Assembly (NCBI GenBank): GCA_902799655.1
Contig: CADCBH010000004.1
Location: 62,001-126,000, forward strand
Origin: an uncultured Bacteroidales bacterium
Lineage (GTDB): Bacteria; Bacteroidota; Bacteroidia; Bacteroidales; Bacteroidaceae
Reading direction: 5' to 3'
Length of the DNA: 64,000 nucleotides
The notes beneath the pieces are model-generated. The model made no database searches, was not told where the DNA came from, and saw only the letters and a program-made list of their open reading frames with translations. Each line of letters starts with the position of its first letter. Position 1 is the stretch's first letter. Of this stretch, positions 1-8,436 are shown piece after piece. The translations under genes and the position numbers were made by a program.

Positions 1-2
1 AA

Positions 3-674
3 AAGTTGGCCGTTAGCGATTATCCAAAAGCGATGATAGTTAATTTGATAGAAAAATTAAAGGATGAAGACAATCCCGGACCAGGACACAAGGTTGACCC
101 ATTCCGACTCACCAAGAAAGAAGATGAGGTTGCCAAGTCTATCAAAGAAAATCTTAGCTGTGAAGTAGATAAAAAAACCAATGTCATTACCATAACAGTT
201 ACAGACCAAGACCCACTGATTGCTGCCACTATAGCAGACTCCGTACAGTCACATCTGCAAGAGGCTATCACGGACTATCGTACCAAAAAAGCCCGTATAG
301 ACCTGGAATACATGAACAAACTTCTTACTGAAGCCAGAAAGCAATATGACAAGGCTCGTCAACTCTATGCCACATATGCTGATGCCAACCAAGAAGTCAT
401 GTTACAGTCGTATCGATCCAAGGAAGAAGACCTGGAAAACGATATGCAGCTGAAATACAATATCTACCAACAAGTTGTAGAACAGCGCCAGTTAGCTCAG
501 GCAAAACTGCAAGAGCGCACTCCTGCCTTCACGATTATTCAGCGTGCAACTGTCCCTATCAAGCATAGTAGCCGTCCTAAGGTTATCACGCTTGCCATCT
601 GGATGTTTCTTGGTTTCATGCTCCGCAGCGGTATGCTGGCATGGAGGAACCGCGAGAAATTCATTAATATATAA
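3..674 (+). CDS. Wzz-type polysaccharide chain-length determinant (5' partial)
   Basis: This is the C-terminal part of a polysaccharide co-polymerase that sets chain length of surface polysaccharide in the inner membrane. The reading frame is open to the window edge, so the true start lies upstream; a TTG at position 6 is probably not the start. The visible part has a long charged periplasmic coiled-coil (roughly residues 85-170), then the typical pre-membrane segment (RATVPIKHSSRPK) and a final transmembrane helix (IWMFLGFMLRSGMLAW) with a basic tail. The next gene begins with a second Wzz-like domain that shares the phrase with a hydrophobic-x-D-S-V core (IAATIADSV here, IAAQMLDSV there), so the two look like tandem paralogues. 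The family call is firm; the N-terminal helix is not visible. Confidence 0.85.
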   Translation, partial: KLAVSDYPKAMIVNLIEKLKDEDNPGPGHKVDPFRLTKKEDEVAKSIKENLSCEVDKKTNVITITVTDQDPLIAATIADSVQSHLQEAITDYRTKKARIDLEYMNKLLTEARKQYDKARQLYATYADANQEVMLQSYRSKEEDLENDMQLKYNIYQQVVEQRQLAQAKLQERTPAFTIIQRATVPIKHSSRPKVITLAIWMFLGFMLRSGMLAWRNREKFINI

Positions 675-705
675 TAGGGTGTAAGCCTCCAACTTTACGT
701 TACTC

Positions 706-2703
706 TTGAAGAAACATCCATACATAATAGCCACTTTTATTGCCACGCTACTAGCTATAGCAGTGTGGTTTTGTACCCCTAAAGAGTACACTGCTATTAC
801 GAAGGTTAGCGATGAATACAAGGAAATGGATTTAGCCATTGCACTAAACCAAATGGAGGCAAACATCAGAAATTCATTGAGCAGTTCAAACAAGGGATTG
901 AATGACATGGGGATTTATTGCAAGGTCCTTACTACTGAAGACTTTGCCCGTAACATCTCTCACAAATGGATTTCCAGTAAGAGGATGACCTATGGTGAGT
1001 ATCTCGGACGAGCAGATACGATAGAAGCCATTCAGGATCGTATTAATTATAATTACAGCAACAAACAAGAGACACTTACAATAAGCTTTACCGATGGAAA
1101 CTCTGTAATAGCTGCTCAAATGTTAGATAGCGTGACAGCACAATTACAATCCATCATCAATCAAAGACGCCAAGACATGGCTGACGCAGCATTGAAAAAC
1201 GTTATTAATGAACTATCCGCTGCAAAGACAAAATACATTGACGCCCAACATGCTTATTCAATCTATGTAGATTCCCATTTAGAGTCATCAACTCAAGAGG
1301 AAAAGCAAAAAGAGATTCAACTTTCTAATGAAGTTAAGCTAGCCTATCAAAATTATAAGAAAACCATAGAATCACATACCCGACAACAAGCTCTCAAACA
1401 GCGATCTCAGTTGTCTTTTGCTGTCATCAGGGCAAACACTGTTCCTCAATCCAGCAACTCCAACTTCATTGGAATATGGATACCTCTTCTATTTATAGCC
1501 CTTTTGTTGACATTTTGGTACAGACGATTCATCTCTTGCACCCCCCATTGGTCTTTAGGAGGCTATTTCAGTCCGTGGACAATTACCATAGCTATTTGGA
1601 CTGCCGTACTGATACTTATCTCCTCAACAGACATAATGGATCCTATCAGCAATCAGTTTTGGATTAGTTTCTGTATGTGGATTCCAATATTCTGTCTATC
1701 GTCTATTCTAACCTACAACCTGACTAAGGGCGATAGCATATCGGGGTTCGATACTATGCACCTAAACAAATCGTGGTATTATTTTTTCTTTGCTTTAGCA
1801 CTTATTTTGACTCCACTATATCTTTATAAGACCTATACTATCATTTCAATGTTTGATACCAAAGACATAATGCTGTCTTTACGTCAATGGACTCTTTTTG
1901 GTGATAATTACGGATATCTAAACTATGCACAGCCCATTCTTCAAGCAACTTTGCTGATCTCTATTTGGAAGTTCAGAAGCGATGGTGTAAGTTGGTGGCA
2001 TGCTATCATCCTTGTTACCGCCTTTTTCTTGTTCAATTTAGGCAAAATGGAGAAATTAGGAATGTTTTTTGGCTTTATTTATGTTATATATGTTCTATTT
2101 GAGAAAAAGGTGATTAAGATTCAGAACATTGCGATACTGGGTAGTGTTCTGCTGCTTGCTTTTTATTTCTTTAATCTCTCCCGTCAAGGCGAAGACAGTG
2201 ATTATGCAAAGGAAGAGTCCTTGTTAGACTTTATTGGTATGTATATCATGTCGGGAGCTGTGGCATATGGCAAGTTACGTCAGAACATCTCTGACGTCTT
2301 TGGTCCAGAAACACTTAATACGTTTTATAGCTATTTCTATAAATGGATATTGGGAGAACAATTCAGCGGAGAAGGAATTGGGTTTAGAGAATTTGTTCAT
2401 GTACCAATTTCAACGAATGTCTATACTATCTTTTGTCCTTTCTTCTGCGACTTCGGTCAACGTGGCGTAGCTTTTTTTGCTTTGGTTATGGGCACATTAA
2501 GCGGTTGGTTATATGCCATGTCGCGTGGAGACAGCCTTCTCTTTAGATGCCTGTATACAATAATTGTATGTGTTCTAGCCTTGCAGTTCTTTGATGAAAT
2601 CTTCATTGTTTCTATCATGACCTATATCCATACCACTATACCCTTGGTATTAATGACCCAGCATCGATATATATTTTCAGTACACAGGAAAGACAGTGAT
2701 TAA
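706..2703 (+). CDS. Wzz-Wzy fusion: chain-length regulator joined to O-antigen/capsule polymerase-like domain
   Basis: The protein has 665 residues. Residues 1-275 form a complete Wzz-like unit: a first membrane helix (about 6-23), a periplasmic coiled-coil, and a second helix (about 253-271) preceded by the RANTVPQSS segment. It continues without a stop into about ten further hydrophobic helices (about 285-655) that resemble oligosaccharide repeat-unit polymerases (Wzy), with a periplasmic loop around residues 485-560. Wzy links undecaprenyl-linked repeat units in the periplasm and Wzz limits chain length; here both would be one polypeptide. The start is a TTG at 706; the next ATG would remove the first helix. 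The gene follows a separate Wzz-like gene and overlaps the flippase gene by 8 bases. The Wzz half is clear; the Wzy assignment rests on topology and context. Confidence 0.75.
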   Translation: MKKHPYIIATFIATLLAIAVWFCTPKEYTAITKVSDEYKEMDLAIALNQMEANIRNSLSSSNKGLNDMGIYCKVLTTEDFARNISHKWISSKRMTYGEYLGRADTIEAIQDRINYNYSNKQETLTISFTDGNSVIAAQMLDSVTAQLQSIINQRRQDMADAALKNVINELSAAKTKYIDAQHAYSIYVDSHLESSTQEEKQKEIQLSNEVKLAYQNYKKTIESHTRQQALKQRSQLSFAVIRANTVPQSSNSNFIGIWIPLLFIALLLTFWYRRFISCTPHWSLGGYFSPWTITIAIWTAVLILISSTDIMDPISNQFWISFCMWIPIFCLSSILTYNLTKGDSISGFDTMHLNKSWYYFFFALALILTPLYLYKTYTIISMFDTKDIMLSLRQWTLFGDNYGYLNYAQPILQATLLISIWKFRSDGVSWWHAIILVTAFFLFNLGKMEKLGMFFGFIYVIYVLFEKKVIKIQNIAILGSVLLLAFYFFNLSRQGEDSDYAKEESLLDFIGMYIMSGAVAYGKLRQNISDVFGPETLNTFYSYFYKWILGEQFSGEGIGFREFVHVPISTNVYTIFCPFFCDFGQRGVAFFALVMGTLSGWLYAMSRGDSLLFRCLYTIIVCVLALQFFDEIFIVSIMTYIHTTIPLVLMTQHRYIFSVHRKDSD

Positions 2704-4033
2704 CAAGCCAAATGGAATAGACAACCGCTCACGCCTGATTTTTCAGAACGTGTTATCATCCATTGTTATCAAGGGATGGTCTGCAGTTGTTGTGCTATTA
2801 ATGGTACCATTAACACTGCGATGTCTTGGTGTGTACCAGAATGGCGTGTGGCTCACTATAAGCAGCATGTTAGTTTGGATTGACCAGATGGATATTGGCT
2901 TGGGTAATGGATTGCGTAATTATCTGACAGCATACATAGCACATGACGATCTTACCAAGGCACGCCAGGCAGTGAGTTCCACAATGGCTATGCTAATAAC
3001 CATTATTGCGCCAGTTTCGTTATTACTTTCCTTATTGGTGTGGTTTGGAGATGTATATGGTTTCTTGAATGTTGAACCCAACTTAATACCAGAGCTACGA
3101 GTTGCATTGCTTTGCGCCATAGTACTTGTTTGTATGACGTTCGTACTCAAGTTTATAGGGAATGTTTATATGGGAATGCAGTTGCCGGCTGTCAATAATC
3201 TTCTTCTTTCTTTGGGACAGACATTGGCACTACTTATTACATGGTTGCTATTGGTCAACAGTAAAGCAACATTCCTGAATATTGTGATGGTTAATGTTGC
3301 TGCCCCTTTAATTGTTTATTTATTGGCATATCCTTATACCTTTTGGATAAAATATCCTTATCTGCGCCCATCAATACATTTTATGAATCTGCAATCAGCA
3401 ATGCAGTTAGGCCATTTAGGAATAAAGTTTTTCTGGTTACAGATAGCTTCCATTATCCAGTTTATGACAGCCAATATTCTTATTTCAAAATTCTTTTCAC
3501 CAGCAATGGTAACGCCATATCAAATAGCCTATCGGTATATGAGTTTAGTAATGGTACTTTTCTCTATTATCTGCATGCCTTTTTGGAATGCTACTACTGA
3601 TGCCTACGAACGAAATGATATCGAATGGATTCGCAAAGCTAATCAGAAAATGACCTTTATGTCAGGGGGCATCTTTCTCTTGTTAGTTTTGATGGTAATT
3701 ATCTCTCCCTGGATTTACGACATATGGATTGGCGACAGTTGCCACGTACCCTTTGGCATGACTATAATGATGGCAGTCTATATTCTTTTCATGGTCCTCA
3801 GTCTACGTTATTCCTACTTCCTCAACGGCATTGGTGCACTGCATCTACAACTCTATATGACTGTAATGACTGTTATTTTCATTCCTCTGGCATGGGCAGT
3901 AAGCCACTATAGCCAGAACATTATATGGTTTATGGCAGTCATGTGCATTTGTATTGTTCCTAGTATCATCACTAATATGATTCAATTTCATAAGATACTT
4001 AATGGTACTGCAAAAGGAATGTGGAGAATATAA
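2696..4033 (+). CDS. Wzx-type polysaccharide flippase
   Basis: The protein has 445 residues with about 12 membrane helices and the layout of the MOP/polysaccharide-transporter superfamily. Near the N-terminus it has the typical phrase LTLRCLGVYQNGVWLTISSM followed by GLGNGLRN, as in Wzx flippases that move undecaprenyl-linked repeat units across the inner membrane. The start is a GTG at 2696 that overlaps the end of the Wzz-Wzy gene by 8 bases, which suggests translational coupling. Its position between a polymerase and a set of glycosyltransferases supports Wzx over other MOP members. The repeat unit it carries is unknown. Confidence 0.85.
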   Translation: MINKPNGIDNRSRLIFQNVLSSIVIKGWSAVVVLLMVPLTLRCLGVYQNGVWLTISSMLVWIDQMDIGLGNGLRNYLTAYIAHDDLTKARQAVSSTMAMLITIIAPVSLLLSLLVWFGDVYGFLNVEPNLIPELRVALLCAIVLVCMTFVLKFIGNVYMGMQLPAVNNLLLSLGQTLALLITWLLLVNSKATFLNIVMVNVAAPLIVYLLAYPYTFWIKYPYLRPSIHFMNLQSAMQLGHLGIKFFWLQIASIIQFMTANILISKFFSPAMVTPYQIAYRYMSLVMVLFSIICMPFWNATTDAYERNDIEWIRKANQKMTFMSGGIFLLLVLMVIISPWIYDIWIGDSCHVPFGMTIMMAVYILFMVLSLRYSYFLNGIGALHLQLYMTVMTVIFIPLAWAVSHYSQNIIWFMAVMCICIVPSIITNMIQFHKILNGTAKGMWRI

Positions 4034-4063
4034 ATAATGTACACTTAAGTTTTTGTAACTGTG

Positions 4064-4933
4064 ATGAATAATAAAAATACATATAACTTTAAAATGTTAG
4101 GGCTAGTAACGCTCTATAACGCTGATCCGCAGGAAGCGACTGCAAATATAAAAAGGTACATTGGAGATATTGATGCCTTAATTATCTGGGATAATTCGCC
4201 ATTAGAAAAGAATTTACAGAAACAGGTTCTTGGAAGTTTGGCAAACGAAACGGAAAAGATCATTTGGCATGGCGATGGTCAGAACTGCTACATAGCCCCT
4301 GCTATCAACTATGCTTGGCACTATGCCGATGAACACGGTTTTGACCTGATCTTACTCATGGACCAGGATAGCCAATGGGAGAATTTTCCTTTTTATCGGA
4401 AGAAGGTTGAAGAGCATTTCTCCTCGGATACCCAATGTGCGTTCACCCCCTACATAGCAGGTGGTGATAAATGGCCAATTGTTGAAAAGGAACAACTAAG
4501 GCGTGTATTTATTACTTCTGGCACTGTATTAACTGTAAAATCATTGAATGCCATTGATGGTGCCGACCTAAAATTCCCTTTAGACGCCTTAGATCACGAC
4601 ATATCCATTAGGCTTCAGAAGGCAAGCTATAAAATAATATCCATTACTTGCTGCATTCTATACCACACGATAGGCACTCCACGACGCTCTAAATACTTAA
4701 AATTTTACACTCTCAATTATAGTCGTGAACGAATATATAGCATCACAAGGAGCCACCTATTGAAGCTAAGGAAGCACTGGGATTGGTTCACCTATAATGA
4801 AAAGCTGTTCATACTTAAGACCTATTTTATAGTACCACCAATACTCATGATTACCTCTGAGGCAGATAAAATAGGACGGCTACGCATGTTCTTCAAAGGC
4901 ATTAAGGATGGAATTAAAGAACAACTACGATGA
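4064..4933 (+). CDS. Family 2 glycosyltransferase, rhamnosyltransferase-like
   Basis: The protein has about 289 residues and a GT-A fold signature. The N-terminus (LVTLYNADPQEATANI) and the DQDS motif (about residue 99) match the nucleotide-sugar and metal-binding region of rhamnosyltransferase-like GT2 enzymes. A basic C-terminal region with hydrophobic stretches could attach it to the inner face of the membrane. It probably adds one sugar to the lipid-linked repeat unit; donor and acceptor cannot be read from sequence. ATG 4064 is preferred over the GTG just upstream at 4061. The stop overlaps the next start by four bases (ATGA), so it is in the same operon. Confidence 0.8.
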   Translation: MNNKNTYNFKMLGLVTLYNADPQEATANIKRYIGDIDALIIWDNSPLEKNLQKQVLGSLANETEKIIWHGDGQNCYIAPAINYAWHYADEHGFDLILLMDQDSQWENFPFYRKKVEEHFSSDTQCAFTPYIAGGDKWPIVEKEQLRRVFITSGTVLTVKSLNAIDGADLKFPLDALDHDISIRLQKASYKIISITCCILYHTIGTPRRSKYLKFYTLNYSRERIYSITRSHLLKLRKHWDWFTYNEKLFILKTYFIVPPILMITSEADKIGRLRMFFKGIKDGIKEQLR

Positions 4934-5868
4934 CTGAACTGGTTTCTATAATCATTGTAAACTATAACACTTCGCAGCTTGTCGCTGACTGCGTATCATC
5001 AATAGTTACGAAGGTAAAAGGTGTCAACTATGAAATCATTGTGGTTGATAATGCCTCTTCCGAAGAGCAACTTCTATTATTACGCAATGATAAAAGGTTC
5101 ACACTCTTAGAATTGGACGAGAACATTGGCTTTGGTAAAGCCAATAATGCTGCTGCAAAAATGGCATTAGGCGATATACTCTTTCTGCTGAACCCTGACA
5201 CCATTCTAGTCAACGATGCTGTGACATATCTATACAACTACTTGCAAAATCATCCCAAGACTGGGATATGCGGCGGGAATCTTTTCGGAGCTGATATGCT
5301 GCCTACACATTCCTTTCATCGCATGACTCCATCGTTTATGTCGGAACTTGACTTCGCAACAGGCAAACTATATCGCCATCTCCGATATGGAAAGAATTCA
5401 CAGTTCAACACAACGTCACATCCCTTTAGCGTTGCAATGATTACAGGTGCAGACCTTATGATAAGACGAGATGTGTGGAACCGTTTAGAAGGGTTCGACC
5501 CAGATTTCTTTATGTATTATGAGGATGCAGACATCTGTTTCCGTTGCAGGAGATTAGGTTTCGATGTGGTTAGTGTACCAACCGCCAGCATACAGCACCT
5601 TGAAGGGCACAGCTTTATGGAGAGTGAAGATCGTATTCAAAGAATTTTAATGGGACGGTTTGTATTCTTTAGACATCACTATACCCCATTTTATAATATG
5701 CTCTGTAACGGCATGAATATTGCCAGTTTATGGGCAGCTTCTTGCATATTCCAATTATTAGGGAGAAAAAAACAATCTCAGAAGTATGCTTTGAGGCTGA
5801 AAATTTATCGTGAACTTTATAACAAAAGAAGTGTTGTCATGCAGCTGTCCAATTATAACAGCATATAA
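4930..5868 (+). CDS. Family 2 glycosyltransferase
   Basis: The protein has 312 residues. It starts with the classical GT2 strand SIIIVNYNT, has the nucleotide-binding phrase VVDNASS and the metal-binding LNPDT motif (about residue 92), and later the YYEDADICFRCRRLG segment typical of the WcaA/rhamnosyltransferase-like branch. It should act in the cytoplasm on undecaprenyl-linked repeat units. The start overlaps the preceding gene by four bases. The stop codon lies inside an 11-bp perfect inverted repeat (5851-5881). A 120-base gap then precedes the next glycosyltransferase, unusual within this tightly packed operon. Confidence 0.85.
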   Translation: MTELVSIIIVNYNTSQLVADCVSSIVTKVKGVNYEIIVVDNASSEEQLLLLRNDKRFTLLELDENIGFGKANNAAAKMALGDILFLLNPDTILVNDAVTYLYNYLQNHPKTGICGGNLFGADMLPTHSFHRMTPSFMSELDFATGKLYRHLRYGKNSQFNTTSHPFSVAMITGADLMIRRDVWNRLEGFDPDFFMYYEDADICFRCRRLGFDVVSVPTASIQHLEGHSFMESEDRIQRILMGRFVFFRHHYTPFYNMLCNGMNIASLWAASCIFQLLGRKKQSQKYALRLKIYRELYNKRSVVMQLSNYNSI

Positions 5869-5881
5869 CACTGTTATAATT
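5851..5881. repeat. 11-bp perfect inverted repeat at the end of the GT2 gene
   Basis: AATTATAACAG at 5851-5861 and its exact reverse complement CTGTTATAATT at 5871-5881 are separated by nine bases. The hairpin covers the stop codon of the upstream glycosyltransferase. No T-run follows, so it is not a normal intrinsic terminator. It could be an RNA-stabilising or processing hairpin. The gap 5869-5988 has no other feature I recognise. Confidence 0.6.
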
Positions 5882-5988
5882 GAGGCTGCAGATGGGATGG
5901 ATGGTGCCACAATGATAAAAGGGTATAAAATTGAAGGAATGGCAACAAAATACATTTTCCTACGTTATATTATTATAGCTACAAACTC

Positions 5989-6984
5989 ATGGAAAAGATA
6001 AAAGTTCTTCTCATTCATCCCCATGCTGAAAGCTTGGCTGATGGTATCACATCACATTGTGATACTTTATTCCAACTTTTAGCAGACCACCAAGAAGTTT
6101 TGGTAATGAAACCAGAGAACTATCCGTATCGTAAGGTTAAGCTATTCAATGGTCTCTTTGATTTTACGAAACTCATAAAAGCTATCAGAGAAAGTAGAGC
6201 TGACATCGTTCACGTTCACGGATATACCACCTTACAAGTCGGACAGGCCTTGTTGGCAGCAGTCATCTGTCGGAAGAAAATTGTCTATTCTCCTCACTGG
6301 CATCCTTTTCAGGAACTAAACAGGCCATTCTTAGCCAAGATATTCTTTAACTTGACCATTGCTCCATTAGTTCGAATATTTGCAAGCTGCTGCGTATGCA
6401 TCAATCATGAAGACAGCGCATTTATAAGAAAAATGGGCAAACCCGTTTACACCATTCCACATTGTCTTTCAGAGACACCCCAACCCCGACAAGCGACAAA
6501 AGCTACAGACAAAAAAAGAACAATACTTTTCGTAGGTCGCTTTGACGCAGCAAACAAAGGTATTGACTATCTGTGGCATCTGCCAGAAGGAGCTTATGAA
6601 ATACATCTTGTGGGTAAAGGAAACATTACACCTCGCTCCGACATGCAGGTTCATCAAAACATCCCTAAAAACGAATTATATGAGCTTTACGCCCAATGTT
6701 CATTAGTGGTTATTCCCTCTCAATACGAAGCATTCTCTTTAGTCGCATTGGAAGCATTGTCGTTTGGCACTCCCGTAGTCATGTCCGACAAGGTTCGCAT
6801 AGCTGATTATCTGGATGGAACTGAGGGTATTTCTATTTTTAAGTATGGTGACTATAATGGGTTCTGCCTTGCTGTACAAAACAGTAAGAATTTAAAAGTC
6901 AGCACCCAAAGAATACGCCAGATTTTCTCTAGAGAAACTGTACGCACCAAATATGCTAACCTATATTTAAAATCAATGTCATGA
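5989..6984 (+). CDS. Family 4 glycosyltransferase (GT-B fold)
   Basis: The protein has 331 residues and two Rossmann-like halves. The N-terminal half contains DIVHVHGYTTLQVGQALLAA, typical of GT4 acceptor domains. The C-terminal half has ILFVGRFDAANKGIDYL and the EX7E-like donor site region PSQYEAFSLVALEALSFGTPVV. These features indicate a retaining enzyme using a nucleotide-sugar. The ATG at 5989 follows an AT-rich stretch. It overlaps the next gene by four bases. The sugar it transfers is unknown; the operon position makes a role in capsule repeat-unit assembly likely. Confidence 0.85.
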   Translation: MEKIKVLLIHPHAESLADGITSHCDTLFQLLADHQEVLVMKPENYPYRKVKLFNGLFDFTKLIKAIRESRADIVHVHGYTTLQVGQALLAAVICRKKIVYSPHWHPFQELNRPFLAKIFFNLTIAPLVRIFASCCVCINHEDSAFIRKMGKPVYTIPHCLSETPQPRQATKATDKKRTILFVGRFDAANKGIDYLWHLPEGAYEIHLVGKGNITPRSDMQVHQNIPKNELYELYAQCSLVVIPSQYEAFSLVALEALSFGTPVVMSDKVRIADYLDGTEGISIFKYGDYNGFCLAVQNSKNLKVSTQRIRQIFSRETVRTKYANLYLKSMS

Positions 6985-8117
6985 AAGTTTTTTTCTGCGA
7001 TAATCGTTTGGGAGGGTTGCTTGGTTTCCGAATTGATATCATCAAGCACTTTATTGATAAGGGACATGAGGTTTGCCTCGTTGTTCCTCCCGCACGCACA
7101 GATTGGGATAAGGTCGGGGCTAAAACGCCCAAAGGGGTTCGCATCATAAATATACAAATGCAACCTTCTGGACAAAATCCTATTAACGATATACGTCTAT
7201 TCTATCAATATCTCAAGATTTTCCGAAAGGAACGTCCAGATATTGTCATCAACTATACTATAAAGCCCAATATTTATAGTAGCATTGCTGCAAAGATGTG
7301 TGGTAGCCGAGTCTTCTGCATGTTAGCTGGTTTGGGTTATATGTTTGATGGTAAAGACCTTATGAAATCTTTTGGTCTTAAGCTATACCGATATGGGCTT
7401 AGCAAAGCAGAAAAAGTATTCGTACTTAACCAGATGAATTATGATAGAATCCTTAGAAGCAAAATGGTCTCTTCCAATAAACTACTATTATTGCGGGGAG
7501 GAGAAGGAGTCAACCTAAACGACTATTCATTTCAGCCAACAGATTATTCTAATGGCATAACATTTCTAATGGTTTCCAGAGTACTCTATGACAAAGGATA
7601 TCAAGAGTTTGTAGAAGCAGCCCAACAAATTAAAGCTCAGTACTCAGAGATCAATTTTGAGATTTTAGGTCCATTGGCCTACGATAGTCCTATGGGAGTA
7701 CCTAAAGACATCTTCGAGAGCGATCAGCGGAAGAAAATTTTCCATTATTTAGGAGTTGCGCCCAATGTTAGAGATTTTGTTAGTCGCCCAGATATTGTTG
7801 TTGTATTACCCAGTAAATATGGTGAAGGACTTAATCGTTCTTTGATGGAAGCCTGTGCCATCGGGCGTCCCATTATTACTACTGATATAGCTGGATGTAG
7901 AGAAACCGTAGAGAATGGCATCAACGGATATCTTGTACCACCAAATAATACAAAAAAACTCGTAGAAGCGATGAAACAATTCATAGGTCTTCCTCTTAAT
8001 AAAAAGAGAGAAATGGCAGAGCATAGCCACCGAATAGCCAAGGAACGGTTTGACATTAAGAATGTACTGGCCATATATGATCAACTTCTTTCTGCTGACC
8101 ATGTACAAATCCGATAA
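6981..8117 (+). CDS. Family 4 glycosyltransferase, PglA/CapM-like
   Basis: The protein has 378 residues and is a GT-B glycosyltransferase. The N-terminal domain carries INYTIKPNIYSSIAAKMCG and MLAGLGYMF, a pattern I associate with PglA-like enzymes that add the second sugar to a diphospho-undecaprenol acceptor. The donor domain has FLMVSRVLYDKGYQEFVEAA and the region LPSKYGEGLNRSLMEACAIG followed by ETVENGINGYLV. The start overlaps the preceding gene by four bases. It is the last gene of the uninterrupted run; a possible promoter for the next gene starts five bases after its stop. Exact substrate not determinable. Confidence 0.85.
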   Translation: MKVFFCDNRLGGLLGFRIDIIKHFIDKGHEVCLVVPPARTDWDKVGAKTPKGVRIINIQMQPSGQNPINDIRLFYQYLKIFRKERPDIVINYTIKPNIYSSIAAKMCGSRVFCMLAGLGYMFDGKDLMKSFGLKLYRYGLSKAEKVFVLNQMNYDRILRSKMVSSNKLLLLRGGEGVNLNDYSFQPTDYSNGITFLMVSRVLYDKGYQEFVEAAQQIKAQYSEINFEILGPLAYDSPMGVPKDIFESDQRKKIFHYLGVAPNVRDFVSRPDIVVVLPSKYGEGLNRSLMEACAIGRPIITTDIAGCRETVENGINGYLVPPNNTKKLVEAMKQFIGLPLNKKREMAEHSHRIAKERFDIKNVLAIYDQLLSADHVQIR

Positions 8118-8121
8118 AACG

Positions 8122-8153
8122 CTTGCATATCTCAAGGGGAAATTATACCTTTG
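8122..8153 (+). promoter_or_regulatory. Bacteroidetes-type promoter upstream of the 8437 gene
   Basis: CTTG at 8122-8125 (one mismatch to TTTG) and TACCTTTG at 8146-8153 are separated by 20 bases, the normal spacing for the primary sigma factor of Bacteroidetes. Transcription would start near 8160, giving the unrecognised gene at 8437 a leader of about 277 bases that contains the repeat array described next. Confidence 0.5.
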
Positions 8154-8265
8154 TCCCATCGTAAGCTAACATAGTTCCAACACACCTTCGATTTACCCAA
8201 GGAGTACCCCTATTTTTTGTACGATTAAGCTTCGTTTGGTAAACGTCTGATGTACGTTCATAAAT

Positions 8266-8418
8266 CGGACAACAAACGAACAACAAACGGACAACAATCG
8301 AACAAAAGTGGGAGGAAGGTCGGAGGTAGAGCGAAGGTAAAGCGGAGGCAAAGCGGCGCAAAGCTAAGGTAAGTTGAAAAGAATTAGAGAAAAAAATTAG
8401 AGAAAAAATTAGAGAATA
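8266..8418 (+). repeat. 11-bp periodic, T-poor repeat array in the leader of the 8437 gene
   Basis: From 8266 the plus strand is built of about ten imperfect units of 10-12 bases, most starting CGG or CGA: first an A/C-rich set (CGGACAACAAA, CGAACAACAAA, CGGACAACAAT), then an A/G-rich set (CGGAGGTAGAG, CGAAGGTAAAG, CGGAGGCAAAG). From 8383 there are three copies of ATTAGAGAAAAA(A). The plus strand is almost free of T over about 110 bases, a strong strand bias. An 11-base unit is close to one turn of DNA. The rest of the gap 8118-8436 holds a promoter-like site and no open gene I can support. Confidence 0.8.
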
Positions 8419-8436
8419 ACGAAACAACATATAGCG

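Noticed and set aside
6-8. TTG at position 6 as the true start of the first gene
   Set aside because: The frame is open to the window edge and the N-terminal membrane helix required in Wzz proteins is missing, so the gene continues upstream.
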